Shown here piece after piece: positions 7,691 through 16,658 of a stretch of 32,880 bases of DNA. Location of the stretch: positions 1-32,880 of the forward strand of contig RFQA01000011.1 in the NCBI GenBank assembly GCA_009925925.1, in the 5' to 3' direction. This stretch comes from Betaproteobacteria bacterium (GTDB lineage: Bacteria > Pseudomonadota > Gammaproteobacteria > Burkholderiales > Burkholderiaceae_C). How positions within the stretch are numbered: the stretch's first letter is position 1; the number at the start of each line of letters is the position of its first letter. A program made the position numbers and the translations under genes. The notes below the pieces were generated by a model. That model had not been told where the DNA came from. It searched no databases and saw only the letters and a list, made by a program, of their open reading frames with translations.

Positions 7691-10600
7691 TGTGGTTTAC
7701 CCGCGTTAGCCTCCAGAACCCGGTATTTGCCACCATGGTCATGCTGGCCCTGGTGGTGTTGGGCCTGTTTTCGCTGCAACGTTTGCAGGTCGACCAGTTT
7801 CCGAATATCGATTTTCCGGTGGTGGTGATCATCACCGACTATCCCGGCGCCTCGCCCGAAATTGTGGAGAGTGAAGTCTCCAAAAAAGTGGAAGAAGGCG
7901 TCAACTCGATTGCCGGTATCAATGCCCTGACCTCTCGCAGTTACGAAGGCCAGAGTGTGGTGGTGATTGAGTTTGGCCTGCACATCGACGGCCGCAAAGC
8001 GGCGGACGATGTGCGAGAAAAAGTGGCGGCGGTCAAACCGCTGTTGCGCACCGAAGTCAAAGAACCCCGCGTTTTGCGCTTTGACCCCTCTTCCCGCGCC
8101 GTCTGGTCCGTGGCGGTATTGCCGGATACAACTCAGGGCGGCAAAGCACTGACTGCTGTGGAACTGACCAACTGGGCAGAGCAGAACTTCAAAAAGCGCT
8201 TGGAAAATGTACGCGGCGTAGGCTCCGTCACTTTGGTGGGCGGTACCAAGCGCGAGATCAACCTCTACCTGAACCCGCAGGCGCTGGAGTCCTTCGGCAT
8301 CACGCCGGACCAGGTGGTCACCGCAGTCACCAATGAAAACCAGGACCTGCCCCTGGGCACCATCCACTCCAACGAGCAGGAGCGTGTGATTCAGGTACAG
8401 GCCCGCATGCAGCGGCCAGAAGACTTTGGCAGCATCATCGTGGCCCGCAAGGGCGGTACACCGGTACGACTGGACCAGATCGCCCGCGTGGCCGATGGCG
8501 CCCAGGAGGCAGAAACCCTGGCCCTCTACAACGGCCAGCGCACTCTGCTGATGAACGTGCAAAAGTCCCAGGACGAAAACACCATCGTGGTCGTGGATGG
8601 CCTGGTCAAAACTCTGGCCGAGATGCAAAAACAGCTGCCTCCGGGCGTTCGGCTGGAGCAAATCACCGATGGCTCGCGCCAGATTCGCGTGTCGGTCAAC
8701 AACGTGCGCCAAACGCTGATTGAAGGCGCCGTGCTCACGGTGCTCATCGTGTTTCTGTTTTTGAACTCCTGGCGCTCCACGGTCATTACCGGGCTTACCC
8801 TCCCGATTGCGCTGATAGGCACCTTCCTGTTCATGAACGCCTTCGGCTTCACCATCAACATGATCACGCTGATGGCCCTGTCGCTGTGTGTGGGCTTGCT
8901 GATTGATGATGCGATCGTGGTCCGCGAAAACATCGTGCGGCACGTGCAAATGGGCAAAAATGCCTACAACGCCTCGCTGGACGGCACCCAGGAAATCGGC
9001 CTGGCCGTGTTGGCCACCACCCTCTCCATCGTGGCGGTGTTTCTGCCCATCGGCTTCATGGGCGGCATCATCGGCAAGTTCTTCCACGAGTTCGGCATCA
9101 CCATCGTGGCGGCAGTGCTGATCTCGATGTTTGTGAGCTTCACGCTGGATCCCATGCTCTCGAGCATCTGGCATGACCCCAGTATTGAAAGCCACGGCAA
9201 AGGACATGCTCCGGTCACCTTCTACGACAAGACCATAGGCCGCGTTACCGGCCTGTTTGACCGCGGCACCGAGGCGTTGGCTGAGGGCTACCAAAGCATC
9301 CTGCGCTGGGCTTTGCTGCACAAGCTGGCCACAGTGTTGATCGCCGTCGGCATTTTTGTCGGCAGCATCTTGATGGTGCCGCTGCTGGGCACCGAGTTCG
9401 TGCCCAAATCAGACTTCTCTGAGACATCGCTCACCTTCAACACGCCGGTGGGTTCGTCATTGGAAGTGACGGAGTCCCGGGCCCGGCAGGTCGAGGCCAT
9501 CATCCGCGAGTTCCCCGAGGTGCGTTACACGCTGACCACCATCAACACCGGCAATGCGCAGGGAAAGATTTACGCCAACATTTACATCCGCCTTGTGGAC
9601 CGCAAAGACCGCAGCCTGAGCGTGGACCAGATGTCGGTGAAGCTGCGTCAGCGCCTGCGCAATGTGGCCGGCATCACGGTGACCCACGTGGGCTTGCTGG
9701 ATTCAGTGGGCGGGCAGAAGCAGATTTTGTTCTCCATTCAAGGCCCCGACACGCATGAACTCGAGCGACTCACCGCGGTGGCGCTGGACAAGGTGCGCGA
9801 CGTCCCCGGCCTCGTGGACCTGGACTCCAGCATGAAACCCAACAAGCCCACGCTGGACGTGCGGGTGCGACGGGATGCGGCCTCGGACCTCGGCCTGAAT
9901 GTGGCCCAGATCGGCAGCGCCCTGCGCACATTGATCGCCGGAAAGACCGTGGGCAACTGGCGCGCGCCGGACGACCAAACCTATGACGTCAATGTGCGCC
10001 TGGCACCCGATGCGCGCAATGCCGCGTCTGACCTGCAGCGCCTGCCCTTCACCGTAGGCAGCAATGCCGATGGCAGCCCACGCATCGTGCGCCTGAACCA
10101 GGTGGCCGACGTGCGTGAATCCACCGGCCCGAACCAGATCAACCGCCGCGACCTCACCCGCGAGGTGTCCATCAGCGGCAACGTGTCGGGCCGCTCGGCC
10201 GGCGAGGTGTCGGCCGACATCAAGACCGCGATGGACAGCATCAGCCTGCCGCCGGGCTACAGCTACAAATTCAGCGGTTCCACCAAAGACATGGCCGAAG
10301 CCTTCGGCTACGCCATTTCGGCGCTGGTACTGGCTATCGTGTTCATTTACATGATTCTGGCTAGCCAGTTCAAGAGCTTTTTGCAACCACTGGCGCTGAT
10401 GACCTCCCTGCCGCTCACGCTGATCGGCGTGGTGCTGGCACTGATGATGTTCAACTCCACGCTCTCCATGTTCTCCATCATCGGGGTGGTGATGCTGATG
10501 GGCCTGGTCACCAAGAATGCGATTCTGCTGGTGGACTTTGCCATCCGCGCCCGTGAAGGCGGCACGGACGAACAAGGCCATACCGTGCCCGGCTTGCCCC

Positions 10601-10869
10601 GCTCGAAAGCCTTGCTGTTGGCCGCCAAAGTGCGCCTGCGCCCTATCCTGATGACCACGCTGGCCATGATCTTCGGCATGGTGCCGCTGGCCTTTGCCTT
10701 GAGCGAAGGCGCCGAAATGCGCGCTCCCATGGGGCAGGCAGTGATCGGTGGCGTGATTACTTCCTCTTTGCTCACACTGGTAGTGGTTCCGGTGGTGTAC
10801 TGCTACATGGATGATCTGGCGCAATGGGCCAAACGTTGGTGGTCCGGCGCACCCGCCACCGGCCGGTAA
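7690..10869 (+). CDS. RND efflux transporter permease, AcrB/MdtB-like
   Basis: 1059 aa; VDQFPNIDFPVVVIITDYPGASPEIVE, LCVGLLIDDAIVVRENIVRH, GLVTKNAILLVDFA. Confidence 0.95.
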   Translation: MWFTRVSLQNPVFATMVMLALVVLGLFSLQRLQVDQFPNIDFPVVVIITDYPGASPEIVESEVSKKVEEGVNSIAGINALTSRSYEGQSVVVIEFGLHIDGRKAADDVREKVAAVKPLLRTEVKEPRVLRFDPSSRAVWSVAVLPDTTQGGKALTAVELTNWAEQNFKKRLENVRGVGSVTLVGGTKREINLYLNPQALESFGITPDQVVTAVTNENQDLPLGTIHSNEQERVIQVQARMQRPEDFGSIIVARKGGTPVRLDQIARVADGAQEAETLALYNGQRTLLMNVQKSQDENTIVVVDGLVKTLAEMQKQLPPGVRLEQITDGSRQIRVSVNNVRQTLIEGAVLTVLIVFLFLNSWRSTVITGLTLPIALIGTFLFMNAFGFTINMITLMALSLCVGLLIDDAIVVRENIVRHVQMGKNAYNASLDGTQEIGLAVLATTLSIVAVFLPIGFMGGIIGKFFHEFGITIVAAVLISMFVSFTLDPMLSSIWHDPSIESHGKGHAPVTFYDKTIGRVTGLFDRGTEALAEGYQSILRWALLHKLATVLIAVGIFVGSILMVPLLGTEFVPKSDFSETSLTFNTPVGSSLEVTESRARQVEAIIREFPEVRYTLTTINTGNAQGKIYANIYIRLVDRKDRSLSVDQMSVKLRQRLRNVAGITVTHVGLLDSVGGQKQILFSIQGPDTHELERLTAVALDKVRDVPGLVDLDSSMKPNKPTLDVRVRRDAASDLGLNVAQIGSALRTLIAGKTVGNWRAPDDQTYDVNVRLAPDARNAASDLQRLPFTVGSNADGSPRIVRLNQVADVRESTGPNQINRRDLTREVSISGNVSGRSAGEVSADIKTAMDSISLPPGYSYKFSGSTKDMAEAFGYAISALVLAIVFIYMILASQFKSFLQPLALMTSLPLTLIGVVLALMMFNSTLSMFSIIGVVMLMGLVTKNAILLVDFAIRAREGGTDEQGHTVPGLPRSKALLLAAKVRLRPILMTTLAMIFGMVPLAFALSEGAEMRAPMGQAVIGGVITSSLLTLVVVPVVYCYMDDLAQWAKRWWSGAPATGR

Positions 10870-10911
10870 AATTTGTCACACCCGTTTAACGTGACCCAAG
10901 GAAACTTCGCC

Positions 10912-11565
10912 ATGCATCCGAATCAAGCCCGTTTCAACATGATCGAGCAACAAATCCGCCCCTGGAATGTGCTCGACCTCCAGGTTCTGGAGCTGCTGGA
11001 CAACGTGCACCGTGACGAATTTGTGCCCGCCACCCACAAGAGCCTGGCCTTTGCCGACCTCGAGATCCCCCTGCCCGCCGGCCAGTGCATGCTCGCCCCC
11101 CGCCTCGAAGCCCGCCTTTTGCAAGATCTGGCCGTCCAGTCGCACGAATCCGTGCTTGAAATCGGTGCCGGCTCCGGCTTCATGGCCGCCCTGTTGGCCC
11201 ACCGCGCCCGCCAAGTGCTGACTCTGGAAATCGTGCCCGAGCTCGCCGCGTTTGCCCGCAGCAACCTCGCACAAGCCGGTCTGAACAATGTGACGGTGCG
11301 TGAAGCTGATGGCTCCAAGCTCGGCGCCTCCGAGGACAAATTTGACGTGATCCTCCTCAGCGGCTCGGTCGGTCAAATTCCCCAAGACCTGTTGCAACAC
11401 CTCACGATCGGCGGACGCTTGGGCGCCATCGTCGGCGATGACCCGGTCATGAACGCCACTATCGTCACCCGCACCAGCGAAACCGACTTCCGCACCGTGG
11501 CCACCTGGGAAACCGTGGTCCAGCGCCTGCAAGGTTTTGCGGAACCCGAGCGATTCCAGTTTTAA
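10912..11565 (+). CDS. Protein-L-isoaspartate O-methyltransferase family protein
   Basis: MIEQQIRPWNVLD, VLEIGAGSGFMAALLA SAM-binding motif, GGRLGAIVGD. Confidence 0.88.
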   Translation: MHPNQARFNMIEQQIRPWNVLDLQVLELLDNVHRDEFVPATHKSLAFADLEIPLPAGQCMLAPRLEARLLQDLAVQSHESVLEIGAGSGFMAALLAHRARQVLTLEIVPELAAFARSNLAQAGLNNVTVREADGSKLGASEDKFDVILLSGSVGQIPQDLLQHLTIGGRLGAIVGDDPVMNATIVTRTSETDFRTVATWETVVQRLQGFAEPERFQF

Positions 11566-11586
11566 AACCCTCCCTGTGCAATTGGC

Positions 11587-11928
11587 ATGATCCGTCAAAT
11601 CCGTCCCACCGACCTTGAAGCCTGGTTCGCCAGTGTGGAAGGCCACGGCCAGCCCCTGGTGCTGGATGTGCGCGAGCCCCACGAACTGGCCCTGGCCAGT
11701 GTGGTGCCGGACGGATTCGAGGTGCTCAGCATTCCCATGGGGGTGGTTCCGGTCCGCTTGCAGGAATTGCCTGCCGACCGGCCGATTGCCTGCCTCTGCC
11801 ACCACGGCGCGCGCAGCATGCAAGTGGCCCTGTTTTTGCAAAGTCGCGGCTTTGAAGACCTGGCCAACATTGCAGGCGGCATCGACGCATGGTCTGCAGA
11901 ACGGGACGTCCATGTCCCGCGCTACTAG
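11587..11928 (+). CDS. Rhodanese-like domain protein
   Basis: VLDVREPHELALA and CHHGARSMQVALFLQSRGFEDLANIAGGIDAW. Confidence 0.92.
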   Translation: MIRQIRPTDLEAWFASVEGHGQPLVLDVREPHELALASVVPDGFEVLSIPMGVVPVRLQELPADRPIACLCHHGARSMQVALFLQSRGFEDLANIAGGIDAWSAERDVHVPRY

Positions 11929-11989
11929 CACCAGAGTGACCAGGCACCGAATTCATCCCCTTTTGACACACTGACTGAGAAAGCCATCC

Positions 11990-13324
11990 ATGCACCGCCC
12001 CACTATCTTCCGACTGCGTCTCTTGCCCCTCGCATGGGCCATGGCCGGCGTGTTTGCCGCATCCCACGCATCTGCCCAAAGCCTGCAGGACCTGTACACC
12101 GCAGCACGTGGCTATGACGCCAGTTACCAGTCCGCCAAGAGCCTGTATGAGGCCAATCTGGCCAAAGCCGAACAGGCCCGAGCCCTGCTGCTGCCCAGCG
12201 CCAACTTTGCATTGGGTGCCAGCCGCTCCAACCAGGAAATTCTGCCCAACCCAGACCGCAGCTACGGCGCACAAACGGCCACCATCAGCGCTTCCCAGCC
12301 CCTGTACCGCCCCGCCAACCAGGCCAGCTACGACCAGGGCATGAAGAGCGTGGAAGCCGCCAAGGCCCAGTTGCTGGCCTCTGAGCAAGATCTGATCGTG
12401 CGGGTGAGCCAGGCTTACTTTGATGTGCTGGCCTCGACCGATAGCCTGACCTTCGTCAAAGCCCAAAAGGCTGCTGTGGCCGAGCAACTTGCATCTGCCA
12501 AGCGCAACTTTGAAGTGGGCACTTCCACCATCACCGATACCCGCGAAGCCCAAGCCCGCTTTGACTTGGTGGTCGCCCAGGAACTAGCCGCCGAAAACGA
12601 CCTGCGCGTCAAATCCATCGCCCTGAACCAGCTGGTGGGCGTGAGCAATGCATCGCCCAAGCCACTGGCCGCCCCCATCGTGCTGGCACCCGTGGAACCC
12701 GCGGACCCGGAAGCCTGGGTGCAACAGTCTGAGGACCAACACCCCGCACTGGCGCAGCTGAAGGTGGCCCTGGAAGTGGCCAAGCTGGAAACGGCAAAGG
12801 CAGAAGCCGGCCACAAACCCACCCTGGACCTGACCGGCAGCTATTCCGCAGTCAACAACAACGGCACGTCCACCGCTGTTGCCGATAGCCGTGTGAACGT
12901 GGCCACCATCGGAGTGAGCTTCAACCTGCCGGTGTTTGCCGGTTTTGCGACCCAGAACCGCATCAAGGAAACCCTGGCGCTGGAAGAGAAAGCCCGCACC
13001 GATCTGGAAGCCAGCCGCCGCACCATCGCGCAGGCCACCCGCACCGCCTACTTCGGCGTGCAAAGCGGCCAGGCACAGGTCAAGGCCTACGAGGCTGCAG
13101 AAGCCTCCAGCCAGAGTGCGCTGGACGCCAACAAGCTGGGCTACCAGGTCGGTGTGCGCATCAACATCGATGTGCTCAATAGCCAAAGCCAGCTCTACAG
13201 CACCAAGGCCACCCTGGCGAAGGCGCGTTACGACGTGCTGGTGGGTGGTTTGAAGCTCAAGCAAGCCGCCGGCACGCTCAAGGCTGAGGACTTGGCGCCT
13301 ATCAACAGCCAACTGGTACCGTGA
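11990..13324 (+). CDS. TolC-family outer membrane efflux protein
   Basis: Signal peptide MHRPTIFRLRLLPLAWAMAGVFAASHASAQ, SLQDLYTAARGYDASYQSAKSLYEANLAKAEQARALLLPS, long coiled-coil regions. Confidence 0.93.
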   Translation: MHRPTIFRLRLLPLAWAMAGVFAASHASAQSLQDLYTAARGYDASYQSAKSLYEANLAKAEQARALLLPSANFALGASRSNQEILPNPDRSYGAQTATISASQPLYRPANQASYDQGMKSVEAAKAQLLASEQDLIVRVSQAYFDVLASTDSLTFVKAQKAAVAEQLASAKRNFEVGTSTITDTREAQARFDLVVAQELAAENDLRVKSIALNQLVGVSNASPKPLAAPIVLAPVEPADPEAWVQQSEDQHPALAQLKVALEVAKLETAKAEAGHKPTLDLTGSYSAVNNNGTSTAVADSRVNVATIGVSFNLPVFAGFATQNRIKETLALEEKARTDLEASRRTIAQATRTAYFGVQSGQAQVKAYEAAEASSQSALDANKLGYQVGVRINIDVLNSQSQLYSTKATLAKARYDVLVGGLKLKQAAGTLKAEDLAPINSQLVP

Positions 13325-13403
13325 TAGCTCCCAGAGGCACTTTGATATAAAAAGTACCTCTAGCTCCCGTCGGATATGCGCGAGCAGCTATACAAACAAT
13401 AGC
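13322..13403 (-). repeat. Dispersed ~55-60 bp repeat, copy 3 (with extra inverted arm)
   Basis: Reverse complement GCTATTGTTTGTATAGCTGCTCGCGCATATCCGACGGGAGCTAGAGGTACTTTTT...; AGAGGCACTTT/AAAGTACCTCT inverted repeat at its end. Confidence 0.65.
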
Positions 13404-13405
13404 AG

Positions 13406-13428
13406 GCCTCCCTATCGGAGGCTTTTTT
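13406..13428 (+). terminator. Rho-independent terminator of tolC
   Basis: GCCTCC-CTATC-GGAGGC-TTTTTT; overlaps the last codons of convergent phnN. Confidence 0.8.
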
Positions 13429-13996
13429 GTGCCCGGACTGACCATCCCGGCAGAAAGCCCAAAGCCAACTCCAGCTGGTGCCCGGCATCCTGCAGGCGTG
13501 CATTGTTGTGGATTTCCAGCACCGTCGTGCCTGATGGGCGCTCCAATGGTGGTGCGCGCTCCAGTCGCGCCCGGATGTCTGCTGCACTCTCGCGCCCGCG
13601 TGCCACCAGACGTTCCAGCAATACCTCCGGAGACGCCGCCACGTGCAGCACCACCAGCCCTGGGTTCATGGCAATGGCTTGCGGCAGGTAAGCACGCGAG
13701 CCTGTCACGAACACCCAGCCGGTGCCGGGTGGGCCCCGCAATTCGGAGTGGCGCACGCCATAGTCCAGGCCATTGGCCGACCAGCACAGCCCGAAGCTGC
13801 CAGCTTCGCGGGCGGCTGCAAATGTCTCACGGGTCATCGGCTCGTGCTGCTCTGCACCCGGGTGCGCTGCGCGGGTGATGCAGCGCCGGGCAAAGTGCAC
13901 TCCCGCGTCGGGCGGCAGATGCCCTTTGAGCCACTCCAACACGCTGTCTTTGCCCGCACCTGACGGACCCAGCACATAAATGAGCACCGGGCTCAT
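13412..13996 (-). CDS. phnN: Ribose 1,5-bisphosphate phosphokinase
   Basis: MSPVLIYVLGPSGAGKDSVLEWLKGHLP P-loop, guanylate-kinase-like; in phn locus; ATGA overlap with the upstream gene. Confidence 0.88.
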   Translation of the reverse strand: MSPVLIYVLGPSGAGKDSVLEWLKGHLPPDAGVHFARRCITRAAHPGAEQHEPMTRETFAAAREAGSFGLCWSANGLDYGVRHSELRGPPGTGWVFVTGSRAYLPQAIAMNPGLVVLHVAASPEVLLERLVARGRESAADIRARLERAPPLERPSGTTVLEIHNNARLQDAGHQLELALGFLPGWSVRAQKSLR

Positions 13997-14700
13997 GACG
14001 CCAACGGGAACTGGTCCAGCACCACAAAGTCTGCGCCCGGCTGAGGCTCCGCAAACAAGGTCAGGCTGTCCATGCAGTCGGGCGACTTGCCATCGAAATG
14101 CCGCTGCGCAGCAGTCTGCAGCGCTAGCACCTCGTGGGGCACGCGACCGTGCAGGCTGCCCGTGAGCGACATGTGAAACCGGAAATGCTCGAACACATAC
14201 GGGTAACCCCAAGCCACCAACATCGCGTCTTCGGCGGCGGTCAGCGGCGCTTTGCGGCGGCGCTGCAACTCGGCCTCCGACAGCGGGGCGACCAAGGTAT
14301 GCAGCTCGCGCACACAAGCGGCTGCAATGTGGTCCAGAGCGGCGGTGTCACCCACAGGAGTCAGTGCCAGAAAGTCATCCAAATGGCTCACCTGCAAACG
14401 GGGCATGGGAATGGCGCTCAAGCTCCCGGCCAACTGCGCCATGCGCTCACGCAGTTGCGGCAGTTTCACGCCCGCCGCCAAAGTGAAAGGCGCTTTCAAG
14501 GTGGCGTGCCAGCCATAGCGGCGCGGTGCGGCGGTCAACTCTGCAAGGGCCAAGGGCGACATGCCGTTCACCACGGGCTGCACCCGCAACAATCCATCGT
14601 GCGCACAGCGCCCCAACCACTGGCTGCCGGCTTGCCATGCATCGCTGCCCATGGCGGGGGCGTAATACACCGCATAGCGGTGGTAGTGGGTCTCAGTCAT
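13993..14700 (-). CDS. DUF1045 putative phosphonate metabolism protein, 2H phosphoesterase-like
   Basis: HRYAVYYAPAMGSDAWQAGSQWLGR start; GWHATLKAPF and FRFHMSLTG (two HxT/S-L motifs); between phnF and phnN. Confidence 0.88.
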   Translation of the reverse strand: MTETHYHRYAVYYAPAMGSDAWQAGSQWLGRCAHDGLLRVQPVVNGMSPLALAELTAAPRRYGWHATLKAPFTLAAGVKLPQLRERMAQLAGSLSAIPMPRLQVSHLDDFLALTPVGDTAALDHIAAACVRELHTLVAPLSEAELQRRRKAPLTAAEDAMLVAWGYPYVFEHFRFHMSLTGSLHGRVPHEVLALQTAAQRHFDGKSPDCMDSLTLFAEPQPGADFVVLDQFPLAS

Positions 14701-15445
14701 GGTGGTTCACCATCAGGTTGACGCGGTCCCCGGCAAACCAGGTCAGTGCAAATTCGATCGGTACGCCGGCCGTGTCTACGTTCACACTTTCCACACGCAG
14801 CACCGGCCGGTTCACCGGCTGGCGCAAGTGGGCGGCTACGTCCGCCTCCGGCATTTGGGCGGTGATGCGGCTTTCCTGCCGGGTGTAGTCCGCCACGCCG
14901 GCCGCCTGAAAGGCTGCGGTGATGGAGCCCGTCTGCGCGACCACCGCGTCCAGCCCTTCAAAGCGGGGCAAAGGAAAGGCCCGTTCACTCACATGCAGCG
15001 GCAGGCCTTGGGCCTCGCCCAACACCTCCAGCACCAGCACTTTGCTGCGCGCAGGCAGTGCCAAGGCCGTGGCTTGTGTTTTGGTGGCCCGCTCCGTGCG
15101 CACCGCCAGCACCTGCAAACCGCCTTTGAGCCCGGCATGTGCCAAGTTCTGCTGGTGGCGGGTGCGCTTGGCCAGCATCAGGTCGACTGCAAAGTCTTCC
15201 ACATAGGTGCCGCTGCCCTGAGCGATGCGCACCAACCCTTGGCTGGACAGGCTCGCCAGCGAACGACGGATGGTGTGCCGGTTGACCCCGAACTGTTCGG
15301 CCAGCGCATGTTCCGACGGCAGGCGCTGCCCCGGGCGGTAGGCACCGCGACCGATGGCATCGGCAATGTCGGAGGCGATGCGCGTCCAGAAACTCTCTTT
15401 GGTGCCGCTCTCTGCGGCTGCGTCGATGGAAGTGATGCTTGTCAT
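14693..15445 (-). CDS. phnF: GntR/HutC-family phosphonate operon regulator
   Basis: GAYRPGQRLPSEHALAEQFGVNRHTIRRSLASLSSQGLVRIAQGSGTYV wHTH and UTRA-like C-terminus; divergent from phnG. Confidence 0.9.
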   Translation of the reverse strand: MTSITSIDAAAESGTKESFWTRIASDIADAIGRGAYRPGQRLPSEHALAEQFGVNRHTIRRSLASLSSQGLVRIAQGSGTYVEDFAVDLMLAKRTRHQQNLAHAGLKGGLQVLAVRTERATKTQATALALPARSKVLVLEVLGEAQGLPLHVSERAFPLPRFEGLDAVVAQTGSITAAFQAAGVADYTRQESRITAQMPEADVAAHLRQPVNRPVLRVESVNVDTAGVPIEFALTWFAGDRVNLMVNHHD

Positions 15446-15489
15446 GAAACCTACATACCCGCTGGATAAGCTGCGGACAGATTCTAAAT

Positions 15490-15501
15490 TTGTCTATACA
15501 A
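15490..15501. promoter_or_regulatory. Putative PhnF operator TTGTCTATACAA
   Basis: GntR/HutC-type GTnTAnAC core (GTCTATAC) between divergent phnF and phnG; same core upstream of phnC. Confidence 0.65.
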
Positions 15502-15520
15502 CTTTCAGGGTACCACTGCG

Positions 15521-16036
15521 ATGTTTCACGCATTTGACAATGACGGACCGCCCCGGCACACCACCCGCCCGGACTGGATGGCGCTGCTGGCCAGAGCCCC
15601 GCTGGACCTTCTCGAATCCGCACTCGCCCCGTATGCAACGCAAGCCCCGCAATGGCTGCGCCAGCCCGAAACGGGGCTCTACATGGTGCAGGGACGTGCA
15701 GGCGCTACTGGTGAACGCTTCAACCTCGGTGAAGTCACCGTCACCCGCTGCGCACTGCGCCTACCCTCCGCATCTGCGACCTCCGGTCACACCGTGGGCG
15801 TGGCGTATGTGCTGGGTCGCTCACGCCGCAAGGCCCACCTCGCCGCTGCGGCCGATGCCCTGCTGCAAGACCCTGCCCACCACGATGCGCTGAACGACCA
15901 GTTGCTCCAACCCGTGCGCCGCCACCTGGCTCTGCACAGCGCGCAACGCCACGCCAAAGCACAAAGCACCAAGGTGGACTTCTTCACCGTGGCCCGTGAA
16001 TCCGGCGGCGAAGACGACGAAGGAGACCAGGAATGA
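15521..16036 (+). CDS. phnG: C-P lyase complex subunit PhnG
   Basis: WMALLARAPLDLLESALAPY, GLYMVQGRAGATGERFNLGEVTVTRCALRL, GVAYVLGRSRRKAHLAAAADAL. Confidence 0.93.
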   Translation: MFHAFDNDGPPRHTTRPDWMALLARAPLDLLESALAPYATQAPQWLRQPETGLYMVQGRAGATGERFNLGEVTVTRCALRLPSASATSGHTVGVAYVLGRSRRKAHLAAAADALLQDPAHHDALNDQLLQPVRRHLALHSAQRHAKAQSTKVDFFTVARESGGEDDEGDQE

Positions 16037-16656
16037 ACACCCCCGACCTCAGCACCCTGGGTGCCGGCTTCAGCCACGAAGCACTGGGCAGCCAGGCCGT
16101 GTTCCGCCAAGCCCTGCAAGCCCTGTCGCACCCCGGCCGCTGCATTGCAGTGCCCAGCGATGCTCAAGTGCCACAAGGTGCCCACCCGGCCTCAGCCGCC
16201 TTTCTGCTCGCCATGCTGGACTCGGACTGCCGCGTCTGGCTCTCACCCCGCCTGGCCTCCGGCCCTGCCGCGCTCTGGCTGCAATTCCATACCGGCTGCA
16301 CCGTGGTGCCATCAGCCGCAGACGCTGCCTTCGTCTGGGTCGCGCAAGGCGATGCCATTCCCGCCCTGCACGAACTGGAGCAAGGCTCTGACGCCTACCC
16401 CGACCAGTCCGCCACCTGCGTGATCGATGTGGCCAATCTGACTTCTGCGCATGAGGACGTTGCTTGGGAGCTCAGCGGCCCCGGCATCCAAAGCACCCAA
16501 GCACTCACCGTGCAGGGCCTGCCCACTGACTTCACCCGCCAATGGGCCGCCAACCAAGCGCGCTTCCCGCGTGGAGTGGATGTGTTTCTGGCCAGCGAGA
16601 ACCATCTGGCAGGCCTGCCGCGAACCACGCGCATTGCAATACCCGGAGGACGCTGA
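16033..16656 (+). CDS. phnH: C-P lyase complex subunit PhnH
   Basis: GFSHEALGSQAVFRQALQALSHPGR, ELSGPGIQ, FPRGVDVFLASENHLAGLPRTTRI. Confidence 0.93.
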   Translation: MNTPDLSTLGAGFSHEALGSQAVFRQALQALSHPGRCIAVPSDAQVPQGAHPASAAFLLAMLDSDCRVWLSPRLASGPAALWLQFHTGCTVVPSAADAAFVWVAQGDAIPALHELEQGSDAYPDQSATCVIDVANLTSAHEDVAWELSGPGIQSTQALTVQGLPTDFTRQWAANQARFPRGVDVFLASENHLAGLPRTTRIAIPGGR

Positions 16657-16658
16657 AC

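Noticed and set aside
7504-9321. 605-aa minus-strand ORF antisense to the RND permease (also 9703..10824)
   Set aside because: His/Gln/Asp-rich translation without domain features, antisense to a clear AcrB-family gene; a shadow ORF of GC-rich codon bias.
13412-14317. Long 301-aa form of PhnN starting at 14317
   Set aside because: The extra N-terminus overlaps the confident DUF1045 gene in another frame; the ATGA-coupled start at 13996 directly precedes the P-loop.
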